From assembly GCF_000720455.1 (NCBI RefSeq), contig NZ_JOAK01000064.1, forward strand, positions 1 to 10,982: 10,982 nucleotides of DNA. The letters run 5' to 3'. The stretch's first letter is position 1, and each line of letters opens with the position of its first letter. The stretch is from Streptomyces virginiae (GTDB lineage: Bacteria > Actinomycetota > Actinomycetes > Streptomycetales > Streptomycetaceae). The position numbers and the translations under genes were made by a program. Under the pieces are notes generated by a model, which saw only the letters and a list, made by a program, of their open reading frames with translations, had not been told where the DNA came from and did not search any database. Shown one piece after another: positions 5,414 through 10,982 of this stretch.

Positions 5414-7567
5414 TCAGTGGGGGCGGGCGGCCTGGGCGAGGACGGTGGGTGGGACGGCCCGGTGCCAGGGGGTGGAGGGGGCCGGCACGGCGGGACCGGG
5501 ACCGGGGGCGGGGGTTGGGGTGGGTGTGGGTGTGGGTGTGGTGGTGGTGTGCAGGTCGGCGTCGAGGCCGAGGGCGGCGGCCAGGCCGGTGCCGTCGGGG
5601 GCGGTCACGGTGGCCGGGGCGCCGGTGTAGAGCATCTGGGATTCGTACCAGGCGGGGTTCTGGCCGGGGAGGGTGACGGCGGCGGTGCCGGTGGCGGCGC
5701 GGCCGGCGAGGAGGTGGCCGGTGGTGGCGACGGCGCCGTAGCCGCCTTCGCCGCCGGCGGTGGCGGGCGGGGAGAGGAGGGGGGCGGGCGCGCCGGGGGT
5801 GATGGTGGCCTGGGTGGTGGTGACGGTGCCGGTGCCGGGGGTGCGGAAGGAGAGGCGGACGCCGTCGTCCTGCCCGGTGGCGGAGAGTACGCCGGTGGTG
5901 GCGGGCAGGCCGGTGGGGAAGGGGCCGGTGAGGGGGGCGCCGGGGGCGGGCTGGGTCCAGGCCAGGACGGTGCGGTCGGTGGCCGCGTAGAGGTGGCGGC
6001 GGCCGGCGCTGTCGGTCGCGGTGACCGGGTCGCCCTGCAGGGCGGTGCCGCCCAGGGTCTGCCAGGGGCCGAAGTCGGCGCCGGGGGCGCTCTGGGTGCG
6101 GGCGCGCAGGGTGCGGCGGGAGTCGCGTATGTAGACGGTGATGCGGCCGGTGGCGTCGGCGGCGGCGGTGGGTGCGCCGGTCGCGGAGGTGGCGGACAGG
6201 TCGCCGGTGTCGGGGGTGCCCAGGCTGTGCCAGGGGCCGAAGTCGGCGCCGGGGGCGTTCTGGAGGGCGTAGACGCTCTCGCGCCGGTAGTCCTGGGCGG
6301 TGGTGGCCAGGGTGGTGCGGGTGGCGAGGACGGCGATGCGGCCGTCGGGCAGGCGGGTGGTGGAGGCGCCCGCGTCGATGGTGGTGCCGGGGGCGGTGGG
6401 GGGCAGGAAGCGGGGGCCCTGCCAGTCGGCGTCGGGGGCGGGGCGGGTCCAGTAGGCCATCTGTCCGTCGAGGGCGGCGAAGGCGTAGAGCCGGCCGGGC
6501 GGGCCTTGGGTCATCCAGGTGGTGGACTCGCCGCGGCTGTAGCGGATGGTCTGGTTCCATCCGGCGCCGGTGGGCCGGGTCGCGGTCTTGCGGTCGCCGC
6601 AGCCGGCGGGGCTGCCGCACCAGTCCTGGTGGTCGCTCCAGGCGTAGGTCTTGAGGTAGCCGAGTTTCTCCTCGGCGGCTTTCGCGTCGAGGGTGGGGGG
6701 CAGGGAGCTGTTGGGGTAGCTGACGTAGTTCTGGACCGAGAAGTGCGGGCGGCCGGCGGTGGCGGCGTAGCGTTCGGTGGCTGCCTGCACGAAGCGGGCG
6801 CCGTACATGTGGTCCTGGTGGTCGAGGAAGGCGCCGGCGGGCTGGGTGCGGCCGGGGGTGGGGTCCTGGGTGCGGATGGTGGTGGGCCGGTAGAGCGCGA
6901 AGACGTTCGCGATGGCCTGGACGGCCTGGTCGCGGGTGTAGGTGCAGGGGGTCCGTACGGGGCTGCCGGAGGCGAGCTGGGAGCCGAGGGCGGGGACCTT
7001 GCCGTCCCACAGGCCGCGCAGGCTGTCGGGGTTGTCGCCGGAGATGCTGCGGGCTTCGCGCATCTGCATCCACACCAGGTTGACTTCGGGGCGGGCGAGG
7101 AGGACGTCGACTTCGGCGCTGCCGCCGCCGGTGGTGGGTATGGAGGTGCGCTGCCAGGCGCTGGTGCGCCGGCCGGTGGCCATTTCGGCGTAGGCGGCGC
7201 GTATGCCGTTCTGGCGGGCTTCGGCGTAGGAGGCGTGGTCGGCGGGGCGGGTGGGGTCTTGCAGGTGCGGGCTGTGGGCTTCGTTCCTGCCGTCGGACTC
7301 GCCCGCGGTGAGGTAGACGGTGGTGACCTTGACGCCGGTGGATATGGAGCGGCTGAGGTCGGGGTTCATGAAGAAGAGGTCGTCGTCGGGGTGCGCGACG
7401 ACCTGCAGGACCGTGCCCTGGGTCACGCTGGGGCGGGAGGTGGCCTTGGTGGCGGCGGCCGGCTGGGGGGCGGTGCCGTATCCGTAGGCCCAGGTCGTGA
7501 TGCCGGCGGCGCCGACGGTGAGGGCGGCGAGCAGGGCCACGAGGCGGGTGCGGCTGGCCAGGGACAT
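5414..7567 (-). CDS. Secreted PIG-L zinc deacetylase with C-terminal beta-propeller
   Basis: A 717-aa exported protein. PIG-L/LmbE enzymes remove acetyl from N-acetylglucosamine-type groups using zinc; this one would act outside the cell on an unknown glycan or glycoconjugate. Residues 1-38 form a signal peptide (MSLASRTRLVALLAALTVGA, Ala-rich end). The catalytic domain spans about 50-345. AHPDDDLFF (58-66) supplies His59 and the Asp ligand/base, TAGESDGR (87-94) is the usual next loop, and HQDH (250-253) fits the family H-x-D-H motif with the third zinc ligand. From about 355 the chain has repeats of the form P-x-x-D-F-G-P-W-x-x-L-G at 376-390, 438-450, 494-507 and 540-553. This fits a lectin-like beta-propeller (PLL type) that may bind sugar. 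A Thr-Pro/Gly-Pro linker (674-698) precedes a short tail of unknown role. ATG 7567 is chosen because the signal peptide starts there; its RBS is weak. The frame is open to 7723, but 13-bp repeats upstream are not coding. Confidence 0.94.
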   Translation of the reverse strand: MSLASRTRLVALLAALTVGAAGITTWAYGYGTAPQPAAATKATSRPSVTQGTVLQVVAHPDDDLFFMNPDLSRSISTGVKVTTVYLTAGESDGRNEAHSPHLQDPTRPADHASYAEARQNGIRAAYAEMATGRRTSAWQRTSIPTTGGGSAEVDVLLARPEVNLVWMQMREARSISGDNPDSLRGLWDGKVPALGSQLASGSPVRTPCTYTRDQAVQAIANVFALYRPTTIRTQDPTPGRTQPAGAFLDHQDHMYGARFVQAATERYAATAGRPHFSVQNYVSYPNSSLPPTLDAKAAEEKLGYLKTYAWSDHQDWCGSPAGCGDRKTATRPTGAGWNQTIRYSRGESTTWMTQGPPGRLYAFAALDGQMAYWTRPAPDADWQGPRFLPPTAPGTTIDAGASTTRLPDGRIAVLATRTTLATTAQDYRRESVYALQNAPGADFGPWHSLGTPDTGDLSATSATGAPTAAADATGRITVYIRDSRRTLRARTQSAPGADFGPWQTLGGTALQGDPVTATDSAGRRHLYAATDRTVLAWTQPAPGAPLTGPFPTGLPATTGVLSATGQDDGVRLSFRTPGTGTVTTTQATITPGAPAPLLSPPATAGGEGGYGAVATTGHLLAGRAATGTAAVTLPGQNPAWYESQMLYTGAPATVTAPDGTGLAAALGLDADLHTTTTPTPTPTPTPAPGPGPAVPAPSTPWHRAVPPTVLAQAARPH
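5517..5550 (+). repeat. GTGGGT microsatellite encoding the Thr-Pro linker of the PIG-L protein
   Basis: The plus strand carries GGGGTGGGTGTGGGTGTGGG and continues with GTGGTGGTG. On the coding strand this reads as repeated ACC/CCC codons for the (TP)n linker at residues 675-686. The four G runs also match a G-quadruplex pattern. Slippage here would change linker length in steps of two residues. Confidence 0.8.
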
Positions 7568-7618
7568 CTGCGGGCGCCTTGGGGGTCGGTCCGGTGCGGG
7601 GTGCTCCGAAGAGAGAGC

Positions 7619-7656
7619 GGTGTCGGTGCGCGGTGTCGGTGCGCGGTGTTGGTGCC
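7619..7656. repeat. Three 13-bp repeats in the PIG-L leader
   Basis: GGTGTCGGTGCGC occurs exactly at 7619-7631 and 7632-7644, with a third variant copy (GGTGTTGGTGCC) at 7645-7656. It lies between the candidate promoter (7695-7723) and the start codon at 7567, so it would be transcribed in the leader. The 13-bp period argues against coding here. Confidence 0.85.
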
Positions 7657-7694
7657 CCGATGGCTGGAGCACTTCCCGGAGACGACCGGGGCCG

Positions 7695-7723
7695 ATTATG
7701 CCCCGCGTGTTTTCTGCTGACAC
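7695..7723 (-). promoter_or_regulatory. Candidate promoter of the PIG-L gene
   Basis: On the minus strand, GTGTCA (7718-7723, 4 of 6 to TTGACA) and CATAAT (7695-7700, 5 of 6 to TATAAT) are separated by 17 bases. The leader would be about 120 bases. The site is in the only distinctly AT-rich stretch of the window (about 7690-7800). The hexamers are seen; use by a housekeeping sigma factor is inferred. Confidence 0.5.
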
Positions 7724-7732
7724 ACCATCAAG

Positions 7733-7796
7733 AGGTATATGAAGTCAAACCAGTTGAATGCGAGATATGGGCGGCTTGTACCTATTTGGCACTGGT
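7733..7796. promoter_or_regulatory. Crossed inverted repeats in the AT-rich island
   Basis: ACCAGT (7749-7754) is complementary to ACTGGT (7791-7796), and AGGTA (7733-7737) to TACCT (7779-7783). The two pairings interleave rather than nest, so an RNA could form a pseudoknot-like fold and DNA could present paired operator half-sites. The arms are short, so this is weak evidence. Confidence 0.3.
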
Positions 7797-7873
7797 TGGG
7801 TGGGGTGTGGTGGGAGGGGGTGGCGTGGTGTGCGTCACGTGCGGGATGGTTTTCGGGGTGGCGGATTTCCGCT

Positions 7874-7903
7874 GACTTCTGGGGACTTCTGTCGACTTCC
7901 GCG
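7874..7903. repeat. 10-bp phased direct repeats GACTTCT
   Basis: GACTTCTGGG, GACTTCTGTC and GACTTCCGCG follow each other exactly (7874, 7884, 7894). The heptamer recurs once per helical turn, about 150 bases upstream of the candidate PIG-L promoter. Heptamer direct repeats with about one-turn spacing are typical binding sites for SARP-type and some response regulators, although SARP sites usually have an 11-bp period. Regulation is inferred. Confidence 0.7.
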
Positions 7904-8114
7904 GGTTTCTTGCGTGTCTGGGCAGGGGTTTTCCCGGGTTCCGGGGGTGTTGGGCCGGCAGCGGCCGCGGGGCGGGGCCGGCGGGCGGGGCGCGCGGGTG
8001 TGCGGGGCGGCGGTGAGGTCGCTCACACCGGCCGGTTCGGGGCGGCCGCCGGCCCGTGGCGGCGACGCCCCGGGCCGGCGCACCGGGCACCGACGGGCGG
8101 TGACGGTTGCCTGT

Positions 8115-8885
8115 GTCCGGTCCCGCGCGGGACCGGGGTGGTGCCCTGGGTCCGGTCCATGCGCGGGCGGCGGTGGTGCCCCGGGTCCGCTCCCGCGCGG
8201 ACCTGGCGGACGGTGGCGTTGCCCTGCGTCCGATCCCGGCTGCGGGGCTCCATTTCCGGTCCCGGCGGCGCCCTGCGCCCGATCCCCCGCAGGCGGTGGC
8301 GGTGCGGCAGGCGGTCGCGGGCATCCGTGTCCGATCCCGGCAGGCGGTGGCGGGCATCCGTATCCGGTGCCGGCGGGCGGAGGCGGTGCCCCGGGGCGGT
8401 CCCTGCGGGCGACGGCGGGACTCCGTGTCCGGTCCCGGCGGGCGACGGCGGTGGCCTGCGTCCGGTCCCGGCCGGCGGAGGCGGTGCCCGGGGCCGGTCC
8501 CTGTGGGCGGTAGCGGTCTTGTGTGTCCGGTTTCCCGACGGGCGGTGATGGTGCCCCGGGTTCAGTCCCGCGCGGGCGGTCGCAATGCCCCGCGTCCGCT
8601 CCCGGCAGGTGGCAGCGGGGCTCCGTGTCCGGTCCCACGCAGGCAGTCGCGATGCCCTGTGTCCGCTCCCCCGGAGGCAGTCGCGGTACCCCGGGGTCGA
8701 TCCCGGCGGGCGGTGGCGGGGCTCCGTATCCGGTCCCGCGTGGGCGGTCGCGATGCCCCGAGTCCGGTCCCGGCGGGCGGTGATGGTGCCCGGTCCGCCC
8801 GCGCGGGCGGTGGCGGTGGCCTGCGCGTCCGGGCAGGCGGGCGGTGGCGGTGCCCAGGGACCGGTCCTGCGGGGGCGGACCGGGC
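8115..8885. repeat. Degenerate tandem array of about 22 units of 31-36 bp
   Basis: The unit consensus on the plus strand is roughly GTCCGGTCCCGGCGGGCGG followed by TGGCGGTGCCCCGG or TGGCGGGGCTCC. Clear units begin at 8115, 8150 and 8185 and continue, with variants, to about 8885. Unit length varies (35, 35, then 31-36, with some longer fused units), so no reading frame is kept. Each unit has a short inverted core such as CCCGCGCGGG or CCCGGCGGG. There are no unique spacers, so this is not CRISPR. Unit boundaries were set by eye. Confidence 0.8.
8117..8136. repeat. 20-bp perfect palindrome at the left edge of the array
   Basis: CCGGTCCCGC (8117-8126) is followed without a gap by its exact reverse complement GCGGGACCGG (8127-8136). 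It is part of the first array unit and is the most perfect form of the unit's inverted core. Confidence 0.9.
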
Positions 8886-8924
8886 CGGGTGGTCGATGCC
8901 GGCCCGGCGGGCCCGGCGCGTCTC

Positions 8925-8944
8925 CGGGCGGCCCGGGCCGCCCG
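8925..8944. repeat. 20-bp perfect palindrome just right of the array
   Basis: CGGGCGGCCC (8925-8934) is followed directly by its exact reverse complement GGGCCGCCCG (8935-8944), about 40 bases past the last recognisable array unit. Its sequence differs from the left-edge palindrome. Confidence 0.9.
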
Positions 8945-9251
8945 CGCACGCGTCGGTGTGGCCGCCGGTCCAGCCGGGGACGTCGGTGCCGGTCGCGGCG
9001 CGCCGCTGGGGGCGGTAGGCACCAGCAGGCGGGGAAGCCGTGCGGGCAGGCCGGGCCCGTCAGGCCGCTGGCCGGGGAGGGGTTCCCGTGGAGCAGGGCG
9101 TGCCCCGGGTGCCCTGGCCGGGCCGGGCGGCCAGGTCCTCGAGTTCACCGGCCGCCCCGGCTGCGGAGCGGGCGCCGCCGGGCGGAGGAAGGCGGCGACG
9201 TCCTGGGGGGGCGGCCCCTGGCGGCGGGGAAGCGCGCGCCGGCCGGGCGCC

Positions 9252-9274
9252 GGTGTTGCAGGTGCTCCAACACC
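9252..9274. repeat. Inverted repeat, 7-bp arms
   Basis: GGTGTTG (9252-9258) and CAACACC (9268-9274) are separated by nine bases. The arms extend by two more pairs (CC with GG) if one C is bulged. It could be an operator or hairpin; no gene next to it explains it. Confidence 0.6.
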
Positions 9275-9550
9275 CGGACCGCTCCCCCGGGTTGAGGGCA
9301 GGAGTACCGGCCTGCTGTGCCGCGGCGGGCCGGGGTGCAGTGGGGCCACCTCGTGGGCGGGGCGGTCTGCTTGGTCACCGCGGTGGCCTGCGCCGGCTCG
9401 GCGTGCCCGGTGGGAGCGTCCCGGTGCGCCCTGCTCTGCGCGCAGCGCGTCCCCGTACGGCACGGACGGCCCCGTGGGCTCACCCCTCCACCGCGGGCAG
9501 CGGGCGGCGGGCAGCGGGCAGCGGTGTGCGGTGATGGCGTTCGGGGGTTG

Positions 9551-9572
9551 CGGGGCGGGCCGCCTCGCCCCG
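9551..9572 (-). terminator. Hairpin after xylF
   Basis: CGGGGCG (9551-9557) pairs perfectly with CGCCCCG (9566-9572) around the 8-base loop GGCCGCCT. It is 42 bases past the xylF stop at 9615 on the minus strand, so the xylF transcript probably ends here and has no downstream partner gene. Confidence 0.6.
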
Positions 9573-9614
9573 GCGGTGGCGGGTGCAGGGGCGGGCGGGC
9601 GGCTGGGGGTGGTG

Positions 9615-10721
9615 CTATTTCAGGCCGATCTCCTGGCATGCGGCTCTGATGGCGTCGTTGCAGATTTCCTCGGGGGTGTAGACGCCGTCGAGGACGACGG
9701 TGGTGCGGATGTCCTCGCGGGTCACCGGCACGCCGGGGATGAGGACGGCGGGGACGCGCTTGGTGGTCGGGCTGCTGACCACCTGGTTGATGATTCCGTC
9801 GATCTTCTCGCCCTGGGCGAGGAGGACGGCGAGTTCGGCCGCGGCCTCGGCCTCGCGGGCGTAGGGCTTGTAGACGGTCATGAACTGCTCGCCGGCCACG
9901 ATGCGCCGCACTCCGGCGAGTTCGGCGTCCTGGCCGGTGACGGGGGGCAGCGGGGAGACGCCGGCGGCCTTGAGGGCGGCGATGATGCCGCCGGCCATGC
10001 CGTCGTTGGCGGAGTAGACGCCGACGACCTTGTCCTTGCCGAGGGCGGAGAGCGCGGCGGTCATGTTGGCGGTGGCGTTCTCCGGCTTCCACTCGACGGT
10101 GTCGTACTCCTTGCCGACGTTCACCTTGCCGTCCAGGACGGAACGGGCACCGGACTTGAAGCTGGCGGCGTTGGGGTCGGTGACCGCGCCGTTCATCATG
10201 ACGATCTTCCCGGTCCTGGCCTTGTCGCCCAGGGCGTCCAGCAGGGCCTTGCCCTGGACGCGGCCGACGTCCTCGTTGTCGAAGGAGGTGTAGGCGTCGA
10301 TGGGGCCCTCGGCCAGGCGGTCGTAGGCGACCACCGCGATGCCCGCGTCCTTGGCCTTCGTCACCGCGCCGGCGATCGCCTTGGAGTCCACCGCGTCGAT
10401 GACCAGGACGTCCACCTTGCCCTTGATCATCGCGTCGGCCTGGGCGCTCTGCCGGACCGCGTCGCCCCCGGCGTTGGCGTAGAGCACCTTGCCCTTGCCC
10501 AGGGTCAGCAGGGCGACCTTCTTCTCCATCAGCGGCTTGTCGAACTTCTCGTAGCGCGCGGTCTCGTTCTCGGGGAGCAGCAGGCCGATCCTGACCGCGG
10601 CACCGCTGTCGCCCTTGTCACCGGAGCCGTCGGAGCCGTCGGAGCCGCCGCAGGCGGTGAGCGTGACGGCGAGCGCCGCAACGGCCAGTGCAACGGGGGC
10701 ACGCCCCAGATACGCGTTCAC
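9615..10721 (-). CDS. xylF: Xylose-type sugar ABC transporter substrate-binding lipoprotein
   Basis: Extracellular sugar-binding lipoprotein of an ABC importer, 368 aa, closest by motif to D-xylose-binding XylF (Peripla_BP_4 fold). The signal peptide ends in a lipobox L21-T-A-C24, so Cys24 is lipidated; a Gly/Ser/Asp linker (25-40) follows. XylF-like blocks: VRIGLLLPENETARYEKF (43-60), VDVLVIDAVDSKAI (103-116), VAYDRLAEG (131-139), IDAYTSFDNEDVGRVQGKAL (141-160), MMNGAVTDPNAASFKSGA (175-192), SANDGMAGGIIAAL (237-250), TGQDAELAGVRRIVAGEQ (262-279), MTVYKPYARE (281-290). E. coli XylF has matching AYDR, FDNE, SND, GQDADLAG and MTVYKP stretches. The GTG start at 10721 has GGGAGG (10730-10735) eight bases upstream. 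Normally xylF is followed by xylG (ATPase) and xylH (permease); here a hairpin and a gene-free repeat region follow. Xylose itself is not proven as the ligand. Confidence 0.95.
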   Translation of the reverse strand: MNAYLGRAPVALAVAALAVTLTACGGSDGSDGSGDKGDSGAAVRIGLLLPENETARYEKFDKPLMEKKVALLTLGKGKVLYANAGGDAVRQSAQADAMIKGKVDVLVIDAVDSKAIAGAVTKAKDAGIAVVAYDRLAEGPIDAYTSFDNEDVGRVQGKALLDALGDKARTGKIVMMNGAVTDPNAASFKSGARSVLDGKVNVGKEYDTVEWKPENATANMTAALSALGKDKVVGVYSANDGMAGGIIAALKAAGVSPLPPVTGQDAELAGVRRIVAGEQFMTVYKPYAREAEAAAELAVLLAQGEKIDGIINQVVSSPTTKRVPAVLIPGVPVTREDIRTTVVLDGVYTPEEICNDAIRAACQEIGLK

Positions 10722-10741
10722 GAGGTGAGCCTCCCTGACAG

Positions 10742-10759
10742 GGCCGTGTCCGTACGGCC
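10742..10759. promoter_or_regulatory. Inverted repeat over the xylF -10 region
   Basis: GGCCGT (10742-10747) and ACGGCC (10754-10759) are perfect arms around a 6-base spacer. It overlaps the proposed -10, where a bound repressor would block transcription. A leader hairpin is the alternative. Confidence 0.45.
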
Positions 10760-10776
10760 GAGGTGGAGGCAGTCAA
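10749..10776 (-). promoter_or_regulatory. Candidate promoter of xylF
   Basis: On the minus strand TTGACT (10771-10776) and TACGGA (10749-10754) are 16 bases apart, giving a leader of roughly 20-25 bases. A second TTGACG lies at 10794-10799 without a good -10 partner. The -10 is only a fair match. Confidence 0.4.
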
Positions 10777-10819
10777 CGTGCCCGCATCGCTGCCGTCAAG
10801 AAGTGAATCCCTAACGAGA

Positions 10820-10833
10820 TGGCAACGCTGTCA
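10820..10833. promoter_or_regulatory. LacI/ROK-like imperfect palindrome upstream of xylF
   Basis: TGGCAACGCTGTCA matches its own reverse complement at 10 of 14 positions and has a central CG, resembling operators of LacI-family sugar regulators. It lies about 100 bases upstream of the xylF start. From Streptomyces coelicolor it is known that xylFGH is linked to the ROK regulator ROK7B7; whether a similar gene lies beyond 10982 cannot be seen. From 10834 to 10982 I see only a G-quadruplex motif (10914-10931). Confidence 0.45.
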
Positions 10834-10982
10834 CCGTGCCCCCGCACCGTGTCCGTGCAGGGCTTTCCCCGGCCGGCGGTGGTCTGCCTGCCGGCCTGGC
10901 ATCAACTCCTGAAGGGTGGGGGGCGGGTGGGTCTTCGACACGTGAGCGGGGTGTGTGCCGGGGGCGGGGATACGGGGGATAC

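Larger units (their letters stand above)
7568..9614. other. Two-kilobase region without a convincing gene
   Basis: Between the PIG-L start and the xylF stop I find no recognisable protein on either strand. Long open frames run through in several phases, but they are Arg/Pro/Gly-rich, have no consistent third-position G/C bias, and cross tandem repeats whose length is not a multiple of three. Contents in order: leader repeats and promoter of the PIG-L gene; an AT-rich island with crossed inverted repeats (7733-7796); a G-quadruplex-like run (7798-7820); 10-bp phased repeats (7874-7903); a degenerate array (8115-8885); a second 20-bp palindrome (8925-8944); an inverted repeat (9252-9274); a possible short frame from 9317; and the xylF terminator (9551-9572). 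Between 8945 and 9250 I see nothing structured. Confidence 0.7.

Noticed and set aside
3432..7073. Minus-strand frame that runs open upstream of the DUF6056-like gene to 7073
   Set aside because: It is antisense to the GH15 gene and in another phase of the PIG-L gene. The peptide is Arg/Pro-rich and no family is recognisable; the real start is at 3431, with an RBS.
5042..7720. Gly/Ala-rich plus-strand frame opposite the PIG-L gene, resembling a PE-PGRS-like protein
   Set aside because: It is the complement of a clearly coding gene with HPDDD and HQDH motifs; Gly/Val/Ala richness is the expected antisense artefact.
7739..8548. Plus-strand frame starting MKSNQLNARYGR
   Set aside because: Only the first 20 or so residues look protein-like. 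The rest is read from phased repeats and the degenerate array, whose unit lengths are not multiples of three. It is kept only as a note on a possible leader peptide.
8115..8885. CRISPR array
   Set aside because: Units are contiguous and diverged, with no constant repeat alternating with unique spacers, and no cas-like gene is present.
8115..8944. Chromosome end (telomere) or plasmid clt locus of Streptomyces type
   Set aside because: I do not see the conserved telomere palindromes, and the published 8-mer GACCCGGA or its complement was not spotted as a repeated unit. The region lies inside ordinary chromosomal genes.
7835..9463. Long Pro/Arg-rich frames across the array on both strands (also 8023-8949 minus, 8107-9018 plus)
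   Set aside because: All frames stay open because the DNA is so GC-rich. None shows a steady codon-position bias, and indels between repeat units shift the frame.
8844..10814. Plus-strand frame opposite xylF
   Set aside because: It is antisense to a well-supported binding-protein gene; the peptide has no motif.

Overview
The window is very GC-rich actinobacterial DNA, most likely from a Streptomyces chromosome. The evidence is strong G/C at third codon positions, GAGG/GGGAGG-type ribosome binding sites, GTG starts, GC-rich hairpins without T-tracts after stop codons, and families that are common in Streptomyces. I saw no TTA codon in the main reading frames. All identifications come from reading motifs by eye; no database search was possible.

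Layout, left to right. (1) 1-111 is the 3' end of a plus-strand gene for a lamin-tail-domain protein, followed by a hairpin and G-rich repeats. (2) 415-627 (+) encodes a small acidic protein with a good RBS and a very strong hairpin right after the stop. (3) 713-1309 (+) encodes a GNAT acetyltransferase of the RimJ/RimL type and converges on 1385-1612 (-), a small membrane protein. (4) 1848-3431 (-) encodes a multi-pass DUF6056-like, GT-C-like membrane protein. It diverges from 3681-5123 (+), a secreted GH15-type (alpha/alpha)6 glycosidase with both catalytic glutamates. (5) 5414-7567 (-) encodes a secreted PIG-L zinc deacetylase with a C-terminal lectin-like beta-propeller, convergent with GH15. 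(6) 7568-9614 is about 2 kb with no convincing gene. It starts with an AT-rich promoter island, continues with a 10-bp phased repeat, and is dominated by a degenerate array of about 22 units of 31-36 bp with a 20-bp perfect palindrome near each edge. (7) 9615-10721 (-) encodes a XylF-type xylose-binding lipoprotein of an ABC importer, without xylG or xylH downstream. Its upstream region has a LacI/ROK-like imperfect palindrome and a candidate promoter.

How the genes may fit together: the GT-C-like membrane protein, the GH15-like hydrolase and the propeller-bearing deacetylase all act at or outside the membrane on glycans, and they are neighbours. A cell-surface glycan building and trimming module is a reasonable inference but is not proven here. 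XylF belongs to sugar uptake and looks like a separate unit, isolated by the repeat-filled gap. The least explained part of the window is that gap (array, palindromes, phased repeats), followed by the short tandem repeats placed in the leaders or trailers of individual genes.
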